Origin: Diploscapter coronatus
Taxonomy: Eukaryota; Nematoda; Chromadorea; Rhabditida; Rhabditidae
Assembly (NCBI GenBank): GCA_964036155.1
Contig: OZ038422.1
Location: forward strand, 67,355,201-67,419,200
Length of the DNA stretch: 64,000 nucleotides
Reading direction: 5' to 3'
Shown piece after piece: positions 35,501 through 50,500 of this stretch (position 1 is the first letter of the stretch; the number at the start of each line of letters is the position of its first letter). The position numbers and the translations under genes are program-made. The notes beneath the pieces are model-generated. The model had not been told where the DNA came from, did no database searches, and saw only the letters and a program-made list of their open reading frames with translations.

Positions 35501-38500
35501 CTGTTTGGTATGCGGAAGAAGAAGAAGAAGAAGAAGAGAGAGAAGAAATAGAAGTTGAAGTGAGAGAAGGCAAAGAAGCAGGGGAAATGGAAACAGGAGG
35601 TGTTAGCTGTGAATTTGTATTGCTAGGGCTAGGGGCTGTGCTGGATGAGTGCTGCTGCTGTTGCTGTTTGACGCCTTTGACTTGAGGCAAATAGACAACA
35701 ACAGGGGATGGATCGAGGAAGGGATCCATCGTCGATGTAGGCAGGGCTTCGTCGGAATTGTCGTACTCGTCTTCGAGCTCGTCCAGTTCAGCAGCTGCAG
35801 ATGCAACATGCTTCAATCCACCTGCACGACCTGTATCTCGATCACGATCCGAGTTCATGTTGTGGACGTGCATGTGCTTGAGGGGATGAGGGAACTCACC
35901 TCCCGAGGAACGGACAGATGCAGTCACTGTTGTCGAGAGCACGGGGGACGCTGTCGTTGGAGGGAGGGTCGAGGCCGCTCGAGATATAGCTGATGGCAAC
36001 ACAGGAGTGAAGAAACCTGAAATTTTCCAAGTTATTGCGCCATTTTATGAATACTAGAAAGTATCATGTTTTAAGGGAAATAAGTGAAGATCAGGGGCGT
36101 TATACATTTTGATCCTGAGAAGAATTAGGCCTTGGAATTTCTCTTCTGATTTGGCTTACAAAAATCAATAACCCGAATAGTCTTGATAAAGATGGCATGA
36201 AAAATCTCCCTCTTATTAAAAGATACATACTCTTCGTCTGAATATTCCATAATACTTTGTTTCTTTTCATTCTTATATTGTTGTTAAAATCATGTATTTT
36301 AAAATTTTCAGTATCATCTATTCTACAAGTTCATAAAATTCGAAAATAAGAATAGTATGAAATGGTTTCGGATTGTTAGATTGCTATGAAGTAATGAAAA
36401 TGTTTTGCTATAATAAATTTAACAATTTGATTTTTTAAACTTTCTACTAATTGATCCAGTTCCCAAACTACACCTTTCAATTTATTCTCCTAACATAACC
36501 AAGCTGAATTTCTGCATCTTAGCGCTTCATCATAAAAAGCTATGAGAAATATGCAATTATTTCAGCATTTCAGAAATCAGAAATTGCATATTTCTGGATG
36601 AGTTATTGTGAGAATAATGGTAAATATTCTCATCTATTTCATTTCTTGATAATAAGCTAGTTTTAATTCAAACCATCATGCTTGTCTTGTGTAATGTCAT
36701 CATCGTCTTCGTCATTAGTCGATTCGATATCATTCCTGGACAATTGTGGCAGAGGCAACACGAAACTCCTCTCGTGTTCGGCCTCGGCCTCTGTCGGAGT
36801 GAGTCTCTTCGGCTGTTGGATATCATAATTGGAGGCGAATTTGGGCGGGGGGAGGGCAGCGTTTAGTCTGCATTTGGGGGACTGCCAGTCCATCAGACAG
36901 AGAATGGGCAGCACTGTGCTCGTCATCACAATCATCCATTTATACTACAAATTGAGGGCGTGGCTTGCACACGATGAATTATTCACGAGGAAAAAATAAT
37001 GAAACTAACTAAATCGGGAGAAAGGATAAAGTTACACGGCAAAAAATGCCCGATCCAGTATGTTGCAGGAGGAAACTTATGGATATGTAAGGGAAATCTA
37101 GCATTTTGCATAGTTTTAAGCAAAGTAAAGAGTGTACGACGGGTGAGAACCTGAAAAGGAGAAAGAGAAGGGGGATTTCCGGTCTGAACTCAGGAAGAAG
37201 ACAATTGAAGAGCAGCTGCTGAATGTGAAAGAATCGTAAGGGTAGGAGAAATAAAGCGCTCAAAGTAAGGGGACTCTGAAATTCTCCAGCCATTTTCAGT
37301 GTCAATCAAGAGAATTCCATCAATTGATGGGCATAAAATTGGTCTGAGAAGACAATAAAAGAGATAGAGATGAATTGAGGACTTGGCATGGAGAAGAAGC
37401 ACAATTCACGAATCTCAAATCTCAAATCCTCTTCCCAATAGAGCCTGCTTACTCACTGTAACCCACTCTGCAGCAGCAGTTTTTCAACTGTTTTGCTCAT
37501 TTTCACTCCTCTGGGAAGTCCAAAACAGCTTCAGAAATGCTCGTTAGCCATGAAAGACGAAGACTCAGAGGCAGTACTGAGAAATTGGAAGGAATTAGCC
37601 AAAACTACTATCGAGAAGTCGTAAAATAACAGCATGAAAAGTAGAAAAACGCGCGCATGCGGTTATCGGGTTCATCTGATATTTCAGGATATAAGCTGGA
37701 AGAAAGGGAGGAGAAGGAATGGGGGGGGGGGATGGATGGAAGACAACTGACCAGAGGAAGACAAGGCAGGCAAGAGGAGGGTTTGCGAATCTGAAAATGT
37801 GCACAAGTCTCGAGGGATGATTTCGCGGATTTGCGCAAAAAGGGGGGAGAGATATTCGTCATAAAGGGGGCTAGAAAGAGTAGGTCTGTAGCCAGTAGAA
37901 CTGCATGAAAGGCTGATGTGAGTTGAGTCGACTTTTGGACCATTCCCAGAGGATGACTTATTGAAGAAAAAGGAAGAGATGTTCTGAATTGACGCTCGAA
38001 TTTAGAATTCTCGATCACTGTACAGAAAGGGAAGATAGGGGCAGATGAAAATGGAAATGAGAAAGAACGAAGAAAGACAGCTGACATAGGAGACAGGTGA
38101 TAAAATGAACAGAGCGAGCAGAATGTCGGCAGGAAATCGCATAACTGCGAGAAAAGGCAGGAACTCTGCTGCAGGACAAAAAAGGCAGAGGAAGACAAGG
38201 GACGAGTGGAATGAACAGAAGAAACATGGCCCGTGGCCGGGTGGCTTGAGAAGATAGAGAGGGAGGAATTCAGCAGATAGACAAGGAATACAAGGGATGG
38301 GATGGAGGAAGGCCGAGCCAAGGATGAAGCTGAAGGAGCTGGAAGGCAAGTGGACCCTGGGGAGTGTCAAGCGAGGGGCCAAACCACCGACTCAGATTCA
38401 GATTCGAGCGGTAACACACTCACTAAAAATAGAGTAGATGAAAACTAACATGAATAAGTGGAATGATGAGCAGAGATGCTGTAGAAGATAAAAGCCTTTT

Positions 38501-41500
38501 TGGAAAGGAAAGAAGAAGGGGAAGGGATGGACACCGCGACAAAGCAGAAGGTAATTCGAGAAGCGGCTTGGGAATGGAAGGGTGGGGATTGCATTGACCA
38601 GAAAGCGGATGCAACAGAAGGGAAGGGGAAGGACAAACGGGATTATTCCCGATATATGAAAGCCGCTGCATTAACGCGTTCACAAGAGATGAAGAAATGA
38701 CCTTGTAAATGCTCCAGCGAGGAAGTGAAGTCAAGAAGTGAATCAGAACGACTATTCATTCACTTGCTGCTGTACGTACTCTTTCGAAACGGTTCACTAT
38801 AAAAGTAGTCCTATCTAACTATTATTCGGTTATAAAATTCGCCTTATTCTTGGTGAATAGAATCGTGTAAAATGAGAAAAAGAAGGATTACTTGTATTAA
38901 TGGAGAAGAAGAATAGTCAATTTCATTTCGAAATGTGAAATGTGCTAGTAAGCGGAAGCAGCAGTTCGAAAAGTAAGGCTTCATTTTGGAAGAGCAGAGC
39001 CTCTGTCTGACTGTTGCCTCTCAAGGATTTAGCTCTCGGCTCAGTTCTCTCGGACTTGGCTCCGTCCACTTGAATTCAGAATTTCGAGTTGCCGCCTGAG
39101 CAGTTTGCAAGGAATGCCGAGAGGGGAAGGAAGAAGTACAGCTTGGAAAAGCTATCCAAAAATGACTGCACCTTCATTTCAAGGAGCATCCCAATGAATC
39201 CTCCTCTCTTGCCTTTGTCTTACATTAGCCTTGTTGCTATGCAGAACAAAGTTGATTGACAACAAAAGGCTATTTCCGCCTCCACAAAAAGTCATAATTT
39301 CCCATAAGAATAAATTATCGAAGCACCAAAATATAAGCCAAAATATCTAGAGATTCGCGATTATCCATATTTGATGAGACGAAATGAACAGGAAATCAGA
39401 GCGTCAGATTTAATCTCGGGAATGTTAAATTGCATGTTGTGTGGAGACATGCAACATTTGAAGAAATGAATTGCCTTCTGACGCGCGAAATAGAGAAACA
39501 TAAAGAATTGAATAATTGTTGGAAGTGGAAAGATTCGGCGGAATTTTAACGGATTAAAATTCAGAGTTGTACTGAGCAATGAGTGATGTTACATAAGGAA
39601 TGAAGTAGAGCTGCGAGAGAGACAGGTAAAGTGGAAGTATGCAGAAGTGCAGCATTGCCTTCTGCTTGAGTTCACTCGACCTGTTCTGATGCAGATGCAG
39701 ACAGAATCTGTCCCTGTCTAATCTGTTGCTGCTAAATGTTGAATGTTGTGATGTAAGAGAGGGAGGTAAATGATGCAATCAAGCAGATTGGCATGATGGT
39801 CAAAAATTGCGTGAAAATTAGTCCTTTTCCCGTAGAAATTAAAACGAATGACAAAAACATTTTGAAACGACAATTACTTTGGCGAATAGTCAGATCTAGA
39901 CAGACTCTCAGCCAAAATGAAAGATTTTAGGAGAGAGAGAGTCAACGCAAAATTCTCCCATGAATAATTGATACATAGGGAAGACAGTAACATGACTTTT
40001 ATGCAAACTTTTCGGCTTAGGGAATATACACGGAAGATCTGGCTTGAGCGCTGCTTAGAACTGAATCATTCTGGTAAAATCGAAATTTGAATCAATTGAT
40101 TAAATTCAGAAACAACACGTGTAGTTCCAAAAGGTTTGCATATTAATGCAAAGAAAGCTTCTTGACTTTTAAGAATAATCCAGATTTAGGTGATAGAGAT
40201 GCAAAGCCTCTTGCGTCTAGACTGGAGTAACCTTCCAAAGTACTTCTGCAGTCCTCCCTGCTCTTCTTCGATCCTACCTCTATTCCCCTTCTCTCTTCAT
40301 TTCCCCACTATTTCTGCGGCTTTCCCCAGTTTTAATATAGTGTTTCCTGTCAAGCTTCTTCTATTTCTTCTTCATTCGTTTCGTTTCGAATAAAGCATCT
40401 CGAACTCGACTTCAGCCTTGCGCAGCAAGGAGCAGGAAAGGGTGTAACTATTAATAATTGTGGTCTTCTTTCTGATGATAGCCATGTTTCGAGTCCATCG
40501 ACTTGTTTCTCATATAAATTTCATCTTCCCGAATGAATTCTAATGAAAAATGCGGCACGCGCTCTGACGAATTCAGCTTGATTATTTTGTCGGAGAATTT
40601 TAAAATTTTTTATGTTTTTAACTTGGATGTCAAAGAAAATTTTTCTGACTACCATGTTTTCACTATGCAATTATGAAGAGCAAAATAAAAGGATTAAGAA
40701 AAAGCCAAATGGAACATTAATATTCCTAGTTCTATTATTTTAATTGATGGTATTCTATTGTGTTAATCAATAATTTAGTGTCGCCTTCTGATTTCTAAAT
40801 TTAATTCAAATGGTCTAACGAAGTTACAAGAATTTGAATCCTATTTAAACTCCGAATTTCATAAATATTGTCAAATATATGCGTAAAGGTGAATAATTAC
40901 AGTGAATAGTTATGCAACAGCAAAATTATATTTCATATCAGGTGGAAACGAAATTATTGACCAACATAATATTTCGATATTGTTTTCTTTTGCGATGAAA
41001 TATGATATATCGGAAGTTTCTGCAAGCATTGAAAATGTCAAGTTGACATCACAGAGAAATTCCATTTAATTCTTTCAATCATTTTAATCCCAATATTATA
41101 GTAACATTGACTAACCTGAGCTGTCAGTGGATTCGATGTAGCAACTTTCCTGTTCTTCTATCGACAAACAGCCCGGCCCAATCGACTCGATTAGAGCCTC
41201 GGAGGGATTCTGAAATCAGAGAATCATTCATTAAAATACCCATATCCTATAAGAGTGGAATATAATTATCGCGACACTTGTTAAATTTCTACGGGTTGAG
41301 TTTGAAAAGAAATCGATGTTTAATTAAACCTCATCATTATTCTAAGAAAATTGCTATCCAAATCATATATTTGCATCTTCTAGGAAATGGCGCCGAATTC
41401 ATGGAAGTGAATTTGGAATATTTTAAGCTGGTTCATCATGTAAAATATCTTCAATTTCAAGAAGAAAAGTATAATCTCTAGAATTCCACGAAAATGGAAA

Positions 41501-44500
41501 TAAAGCTCATATTCTTATGAAAATTCTCGAGAAGTGGCTTGAAATAACAATTTGAAGGCAGCTGAATAACATGGAAAGGGATATGTATCCATGCGATTAG
41601 CAGAAAGATATGCGCTATTGCTTCGAGGATGGAATTGGAGAAAACGGCTCTGCAGGTGTCAGATTCAACAGCTGCAATGACTCGATTCTCCCAGACAGCC
41701 ACGCAGCTACAACAGGACTTCTCCTGCGTCTGACTGCCACTTCCATTCCCCCCTTCTTTGTCCTTCCTCTTCATCTTTCATTTTTTATATCTCTGCTTCT
41801 CCCATTCCTCCTTCTTTATCATTCTCTCTTCTAAGCACAAGGACTATTAGAGTCGATTTGTTAGATTGCGTAGAAACGTGCTGAGAAGGGAAGGCAAAGA
41901 GAGGAGAATAAGGCAAATGAGAATAGAAATGAGAGGGAAAGTGTGAGAAAGCAACTCTGCAATGAGGATAAGAAGTCGGCTGTCTGGAGGAAGCGAAGAG
42001 ATTCGAAGGATAGAAGCATCAAAATTAGGAGAATAATAAAAGCAACAAAGAAGTTTGAAATGACTTTCTAGGTGCATTTTGGAGATAACTTCACGCGTGA
42101 AAAATCTTCGAAAGTTCAATGACCAATGCTCAAATACGAAATATGCGCTAGATAGATTTAGCAATTCATGGGCTTATGATAAAACCAAATCAGTCAATAT
42201 ATAATCTTCAAAATGTCAATTATTATTCTTCCACATTGATGTAAATACTAAGAAAGTTTGAGCAATTCTTGACAGAATGAAGCCTTGTTTCAGCTTAAAA
42301 ATTTCATCGAATCAAATATCTCCTTAATTTTCTACAAATTGTTTTGAGAAAAAGGATGAATGAAGAAAATCTATAATCGTATAGATTGTTCCAAACTTTT
42401 GTGAGCCACTAGATGAAATTACCGGTGCGAGAAGCCTTAGAACAATGTATAATATTTGAAATTGGTGATTCATAGATTTGTCATTGATTATACTAGATGA
42501 ATTGGAAGATTATTGCCATTCAGTGTTATAACCTCCAAGTACACAAATGTGGAGCAGATCGGTTCAGCAGAAGGAAGTAAACGAAATGTATTCAAGCTTA
42601 GCCTAGTTTTTTTCATTATTCAATATGCACGCAATTTGCGCAGAGGAATATTGTATGTACTAAATTTTGGAAGCCTAGTAAATTTCAGTAGCTCACATCA
42701 CCTAATGCTAATGAAGAGGAATTTGTAGAGATTTTTTACGCGCTTCCAAACTTTCGTTCTATGCTGTATATGCAAATGATTTGAACAAAATCTAACAAGT
42801 TAATAAAAAAATATCCAACCTCAATGAACTGTTCAGCCATGACGTCGTCGTCCTTGGGTTTGTCCACAGGCCTGGCAATGTGACTCTGTTCCACTGGTCC
42901 TATGCTGTGCACGCGGTTCGAGCCTAAAAATGGACACAATTAGTTCGAACTAAACAACTACAGGCTGCAATTGCACCTGGACTATAGGAAATGCAATTAC
43001 TGAAACTTATGATCGTACAAATTGAATGTAAAAATATGCACTTTTCCGATTAAAACAATGAAACACATTAGAAGAGATTTCAAGTAGACTTGAGAATAGA
43101 GAAGCAGAGATAACCTAAGTGATGGATAAAAACAGAAGGAGGGAGGGAAATTCGATTTGGACTCGAATAATTGATTTACTCAGTGCAATGGGAAGCGAAA
43201 GGGAAGGCGTTCACCGATTCGTACATTTTTATCAGCAAAAGTAGAGCTAATCTGCATATGGAAAATGAAATGTCTGACGCGGATTTTAGTTTTGTCCAGG
43301 AATTTGCAAAAGTAATTTCAATTTCAGGAAAATTGTTATTCCTTGTGCTTCTATGCAGAATTGTCATTTCCTTTCTGAGCAATATTCGGGATATCTTCAC
43401 CCAAGAAGTGGCAGGGGCATTTGTAGTCCCTGATAAACAAAACCATCAAAATTCAGACTACAAAATTTAGGTCATTTGGACTAATTTTTAAAGAAAATAT
43501 GTGCAAGAATTTAAAGAATATCAACGACAGCTGAACTGATACATTTTTGGAAGGAATAGGAAGAAATATTGTATTGCATAATTACGGATTGTTTTAGATT
43601 ATGAAGAAAATGAAAATCTGCACTGAGAATAAAGTGTATTCTTGTAGAATGGTGCAGTTTGCATGACGATAGAAGAACTGAAGGAAGATGAAAGGTCGAT
43701 TTGGAACGAGTTACTAGAAAAAGCTGATGCAATTGCAGAAGAACTGAACTGAGCTAATCCAGAAATGCTTCGGCGGAGTGTGGAAATGTCAGAGGTTCCG
43801 AAGAATCCATTGTGTAAACAGCTATCGAATCCCCTTTCTGAGCTGAAGCTAGGTCGAGAAATGAGTTCTCTCCTCTGGGTGTGGGGAGGCAACGATACTT
43901 TCCCCTATCCAGAAGAGAGACTCCCATCTCCATCCATTTATGCATTCCCGCATTATTTGAAATCTCAAATGAGAAAATGAAAAATCATAGAATCATCGAG
44001 GAAAGAGGCAGGACTCCATTAAGCCGACCAGAATATATGCCCTCGGGCAGTTACTCAATCTACGATACTTTGAAACGGAGCAAAGAAACTCGCAAAATAA
44101 GGAGTAAGAGATCAAAATGAGCAAAGAGACAGTAGAGAAGAGTCAGGCACCTAGCCACTAGACTATTCGAGGAGATTGCAAAGATTGGAATGAATGAGAA
44201 AGTTGCAGATTGACTGGGTGATTTCATGGAGATGGAGATTTGCAACAGAAATGCAATGAATACGACAAACGAGCAGAGCTATCCGATGTAGAGAATGAAG
44301 TAAACAGATGAAAGATCGAAGCGGATTGAGGATTCACTCAAAAACATCTCAGAATACAAAATGGGCAATGATAGGCAACACACACAGATAAATAGGTGAA
44401 CTCGCACATAAATTACATATTCAGACATACACAGCTGAATCCGAATCCGATGATAGAAGTACATACAAGGGAAAGGTTAACGAGATTGAATTAGGAACCT

Positions 44501-47500
44501 GGAAATAGAATAGGGCGATAAAAGGATTACACTGAAAATGGCCGATATTTTTAGAGATGTTGAATAACTCAGAAAAAATCGAACTTGAGGAAGATAATTC
44601 CAACCAAAACTCACTTCTATGAATATTTGATATCGCATGCTAAATAAAAATTTGAAAAGAAATCATAACGATTCTTCATATCTGCGCTTTAGAAAGGCCT
44701 TGAAATAGTTCAAACCTTCTAAATCGAAGCAGAATTGCACAACTTTTGTGTTCGATTGTGAGCGCGCCCAACGGAGCAACGAGAATCAAAGAATTCAATG
44801 CATTTTTGAAACAACGTGACACTGGACAGCAGAGTTGCAAGGGGAGGCAGACAGGGAAGGGAGTGGACAGAAATGGACACTAGTCCAAGGCTAGTGCCTT
44901 AATTCCCTATTCTAAAATAAATTACCCCGACCAGGCCTATACTACTTACTCATTATCATAGATAGATTTCCCATAAAATGTTGCAGGTATGAGACTGAAA
45001 GAGCTAAGGTATTGCAACAGGAAGAAATGGATGATAGTCACAGGACACGAAATCGAGAAGAGCAGAGGAAAAAGGGAAGAAGATGGCACGAAATGGACGA
45101 GGCATTCCGAGAATTACTGATACAATCATCAGAAATTCACAGCAAAGCTGCTTGAATGCTGAAAATCTCGACTAAACCCTAACTTCCTGTCAATTTCAGT
45201 GAAAAATGAAAAAGAGACACCAAAATGTAGATTCGGGAAAGAACCGGGGGATTAGAAGAATGGACCTAAACGTTCGGGCGAATCTGGAAGGAAGAGGAGA
45301 AAAATAAACAAGTAATCCTGGGTGATTAGAAAAGCTGCTGTCAGATGGAGGAGAGATGCCTTTGCAAAGCTCAGACGTTCTCTCATATTTGGCTCTTTGG
45401 AAATTTTAAAACGAAGATAAAAATATCGCATAGAATATAATAAACTTTAAAATAGAAATAAAAATGATGTATCAGATATACCGAGAAATACCTAATACTG
45501 AACTCTAAATCATGCTAGTATGAGAAAAGAGAAAAAAAAACCTCATAGCTTCGTTCTATAGTCGGTGACAAATCTCAAAATGAATTCTTAATCTTTGATT
45601 TCAACGTGAGCAATAATAAAAACTCAACTCATGATAGCAAAGAAAATAAGAGTAAAATTCCCATAACTAAGTCGGTGTAGTTTCTCAATAGCAATTAGCG
45701 CGTAGGAAATCGGGTTGAGAATGATGAATGTGAATGCAAACAAGTTAAGGTATGGCTATTTTCACGTTGCTACGCTAAACTAAATGCTAAATGCTAAATG
45801 CAGGAATGAAGAGAGGGAGGGGGAACGGGAAACGAACAGAGACAAGGGGAAGTCAACCGAAAATCAACTGATCAGAGTGAGACAAGCGAGAGAGGAGAAA
45901 TATGCATGGATACAAGGGGATGGTGAAGAAGAGAATAAAACTGAAGAGGGCTAGGAGTACAACGATGTAAGGAATGCAGGAATGAAGAAAGTAGGCAGAA
46001 GGACCTTCCTAATGGAATATAGCACAAGATGCGAGGAGAAGCAATGCAGAGGTACACCTATAAAAGGAAGAGAACCAATCCAATCCAATAGAAGAAATAG
46101 AATGGGATAGATTACTTCACCCCCTCTATTACAAACTCATCCCGTCTTCACAAATTGACCCAATTTCTCATTCATTTCACTGACAATGAGCCAATAGACA
46201 ACAGGCAAATTGCATCTCCTTGGGAGAGCAAATAGAGGAAGACTTGGAAGATTTCAAATTTCAAAACGAGGATATCCGAAGTCATTTCATAGTGTTTTTA
46301 CAAAGTGGCGGAGCCTGAGAACTCTAAGGGAGGGTGTGCGTTGTCCAAGAAAACCTCTGTTGGACAATGCTACGAACTCAACTCTAAGTATACGATCTAT
46401 TTAATTTACTGCAGCATTCCGTAGTAAACGTGATGGACGAAAGAAATGAGAAGCCGGTTGGTTGCAGCCTAAGAAATATTAATGTTGCTACTTCCGTTTG
46501 CTGATTTCGAAGTCAATGTATTCACTCTTCACTCGCAGTCAATTCGAACTTGCTTCCAGTCATCTTCCTCCCTTTCCTTCTACACTCTCAGACTCAGTTG
46601 CTGGGATGCTAAAACGCGACTCATTTGCATATTCGATGGCCGCGTTTAGAAGCAAAATGGATGCAAATAGAACGAGGCAAAAGAGGATAAGGAAATGTAA
46701 GCAGGAAGACAGGACAGCAGAGGTGGACAAGCTTAGAGTTGAAGAGTGAGGGAGGACGACTCTGCACACCCACACTGGAGAGGCTGCAAGCTGGAATGAA
46801 CCAGAGAGGAGCATTCGCAACTAGCCTAGTATTTCGGCTAAATTCATGAGAAGATAAAGGTAAATGAGCAATTCAGGCATTATTCCAGCTGCTAAATTTC
46901 AAGGTTTATCGGTCAAACATTGCCACTGAATGACTCGACTAGGCTCTCATGTCTTTCTGGAAGTTTCACGAGTTCAAACCATTTTTCGTATGCAGAGTTG
47001 AAAATCGAGCAGAGGTCTAAACGCGTTTAGAGAAGTAAAACGAAAATGAAAAACTGAAGAGAGAAAGGAAAGGAGAAGGGAATAAAAAGGGCGAATAGGA
47101 ATAGATAAAGAGACGAATTGTGAAAAGCAGGAGTATGACTGAAAGACGGGAAGGGTGAATGAATGTGGAAATGCGCGAAAAAGGAAGCAGTAGGAAAGTT
47201 GCCAAAAGAGAAGGAGATTTTGAAAGAAAGGGGCAAAGAAGTAGCCGATTTGGCTGAAACAAAGGCCTGAACAGACCAGGCCTGTGGTTGGTTGCGAAGG
47301 ACAAACATTCAACTTGAACGGCCTCGGGAAGAACTGCAATTCAACGATTCAATGCAAACTGCGAATGCGGAATTCCCCGAGCATATTTGCGAGAGCCCTA
47401 GAACGAATTGAAAACTCGCTGCTTTCCGCAGAGAGGAGAGGAGGGCTGATTAAGAAAGTCACAAGAATTTTCGAATTGAAAGTATAGAAAATGAGTGGAG

Positions 47501-50500
47501 ACTAGGCCTGAGAAACGCAGAAAAATATATAGCAACCAACACAAACTTAAGGAACAGGTAAATGCAAATTGAAGTGTTGAAAAATGGCAGGGTTTGTATG
47601 AAGTCGAGAAAATCGTGATAAGCATGAATATTTGAATCAGTAAATGGAATATGGAAATATGGATGAGTGTAAAAAAAAAGATAGATCAAAATAGAAATTC
47701 CTAGACAAAAACTTGAGGCATGAATTGTCGAAGTTGAAGTTCTAACTTCAAAGTCACGATGTGGTGAATGGCTCAAAGAAACAATAAGCAAAATTAGCGA
47801 AGAAAGAAGCAATCAATTTGCTGAAGGAGTGAATATTCACGCGCGCAATCGTCGTGCAGAGTGGCTAAATTACAGATTGCCTCGGCTCTCCTTCTTCAAT
47901 CTGCCTTTCTGCCTTCACAGCCAATATCTCATTCAATCCATCTCCATTCCCCCATTCTCCCCGCTATCCTCTATTTTCTTCTCCTTCCCTCTCCGTATTC
48001 TCCAAATCGGATGCATTTTTCTCACGACCTTTCCATCAAAAAATGACGATGTTTGAAATGACTCGAAGAGCTAAACGTCAATACCTCAAAAAAGTGCCAT
48101 GAAAATCTTTCAAAGTTTGAATGTCAAAGATATAAGATTACTAGAAAATGTTGATTTGCAAGGAAAAATGATGTATAGACCCTGAATTGCCTTTCTGCTA
48201 GTAGCAATTTAGATATCTAATCACAGTGTGCGGCAGCAGGAACAGATTAATGCAAACCAATGGTCAATTGCAGGTTAAGCGAGCTTCTATTAGCAGCAGT
48301 GAGAACGAGCAAATATGAAAAGGATAAAATAAAGAAAAAAACCAAAATTAAACAAAATCTATAAGAATACCTTGATTGTACAGGTCGATGAGCATGATGC
48401 CATTGAAATTGAGTCCGGAAATCGAACCGACAAAAGGGTCGTAGAGGGAAGTCGATCGTTTTATTCTGAAAACGTCATTTTCTCTAAATGAAAATCAACT
48501 TGTGTAATTCCTACCTCTGATCCCTCTCCAAATGCCTCGTTGTGGTTGCTGCTCCGATAATCAGTCTCCACTGCATATTCAGTAAAACCAATTCACCTGT
48601 ATCTGAAATGGAATATTTTTCCTCTTTAAGATTCAGACACTAATACTCTTAGGCCGATATCGCAATGCGGGCTTCTTGTCGACTTGCAAAGTCACATTCG
48701 TTTCGTCGCGAAAAAATCTGAAACATCGTTCAATAATTTGGAAACTGGGATTATTTGTTGCTTCATTATTTCGTAGTCCATAGTTAAGGATATAGAGAAA
48801 GGTAGGAAGAAATCTTTTCCCATACTATTTCGTAGGCTACGAAGCAACAAATTACACAGGTTGCCCAATAATTTGATTAAAAATGATAGAAAAAGATACT
48901 TTATGATATGCTTCTCTCCATCAGCAATCTGCTCGTTGGCAGTGATCGAGTGCGTTCTGCTACCCAAGTTGAATCGCATATTCAGAAGGCCTTTCTCCTG
49001 AACAGAAATCAAATTTAAAATAATACAAATCTGGCGTTTTGTAACTGATAGTATTTTATCCAACTATACAGTATTTCTTCCGGAAAATTAAGAGACATTT
49101 TATCATTTGATAAAAAAATTTGTCAATTACAAGCTGTTCAAAAATCGTTTTGTAGAGTTCATCAGCAATTCACTATCGTGATATGCAATTGTCAACAAAT
49201 ATTATAGTTAAGAAATCGATAAAATGAGGAAAAAATCAACGTCAAATGAAGATAGTGATTTGCTGATAATTTTGAAAAAGTAGTAAATAAAAAATTCTTA
49301 CAAAAAAGATAGCGAGATAGTCCATATCAGCGATGCACTCCACACTGAACAGAACTCCAGATTTGGCTGTCGTTTGAAATGCCATCACCTGCAGATTTAC
49401 CAATAGGTTTAAAAAAGCCATTTTCACTCACCAAATAGTCCCTTGTCGTGCTCGGTCGTTCGCTTTCCGGATATTCGAAGTAAACTGCTGAGGGCTCGCC
49501 GGAAAATGTCAATGTCGACGAATCTAAAAATATATTTATTCATAAATTTGAAGTTATTGCTGAATTTTATCAGTTTTCTCTGAACGAAAATATTTCGCAA
49601 TTATCTGACACTAAAAATGTAGTGTATATAAAAGCATCAATCAGACTTTTCTCGTACAAATAATTGAGTGTGTGGTAAACTGTTGACTGTTATAAAGTGA
49701 GCGCCTGTTAGAGGGCTCATTTAACCCTATCCAATTCATTCTCTTTCCTGTCAGTGGCGCTTTAACAGGCACTGCTCATTATATCTGTAGCTTTTCCCTC
49801 TTTGTAGTTATTGTTCTCTCTCTCTCTTTTCAATCATTGATTACTGCCCCATTTGTCATCCTTTCTTTCCCCGACCAGTCAGTCTCATCTTCTGTCCGTC
49901 TTGAACGGTCGGTTCTGGTCTCCGTCTGTTAATTTCTCCCAATTGTCTATTTTTCTTGTCGGGCTAGACAATAAATAATCCATTACCAAATTTGTGATTG
50001 ATTCACATTCGGCGAGCACAACAAAATTCTAGCCGACTTTCTCTTTTCTAGATGACTTATCATATAGGCTGAATCGTGAAATTATCAATGCTAGAAAAGC
50101 ATATGACCTGAGAATGATACCCACGCTTTTATCTTCCTTCCAGAATCCTCTATGAGTGGGGCAGAGTCCACCTTGTACGCCTCGAGACTTTAGTCTTCCT
50201 TCTCCCACTTTGTCTTCAGCAGCGAGAAAAAGAAATAGAAGGAAAAAATGAACAAAAAAGGATGTGTAAACATATGCAGGGAAAAGATAGTTTTCTCCCA
50301 CTTTCAAACGTGGAATGAACTAGAAAGAGAGAAAAAGAGTTATAACGTTTTCAAAATGATGATAATTCTATAAAAGATAACGCTTACAACTGGTCTTGAT
50401 CTTCAAAGATCAGACGTATTCATTTTTTTTCTAATTATCAAATTCCCCTACCTTCGTTACATCGTTCTCCAGAATGCGCAGTGAGTGAGCAGTCGCATCG

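Noticed and set aside
32670..48056. Dozens of S/F/L/P-rich or E/K/R-rich ORFs on both strands
   Set aside because: They coincide with purine/pyrimidine-skewed intron DNA, lack splice context and have no domain features.
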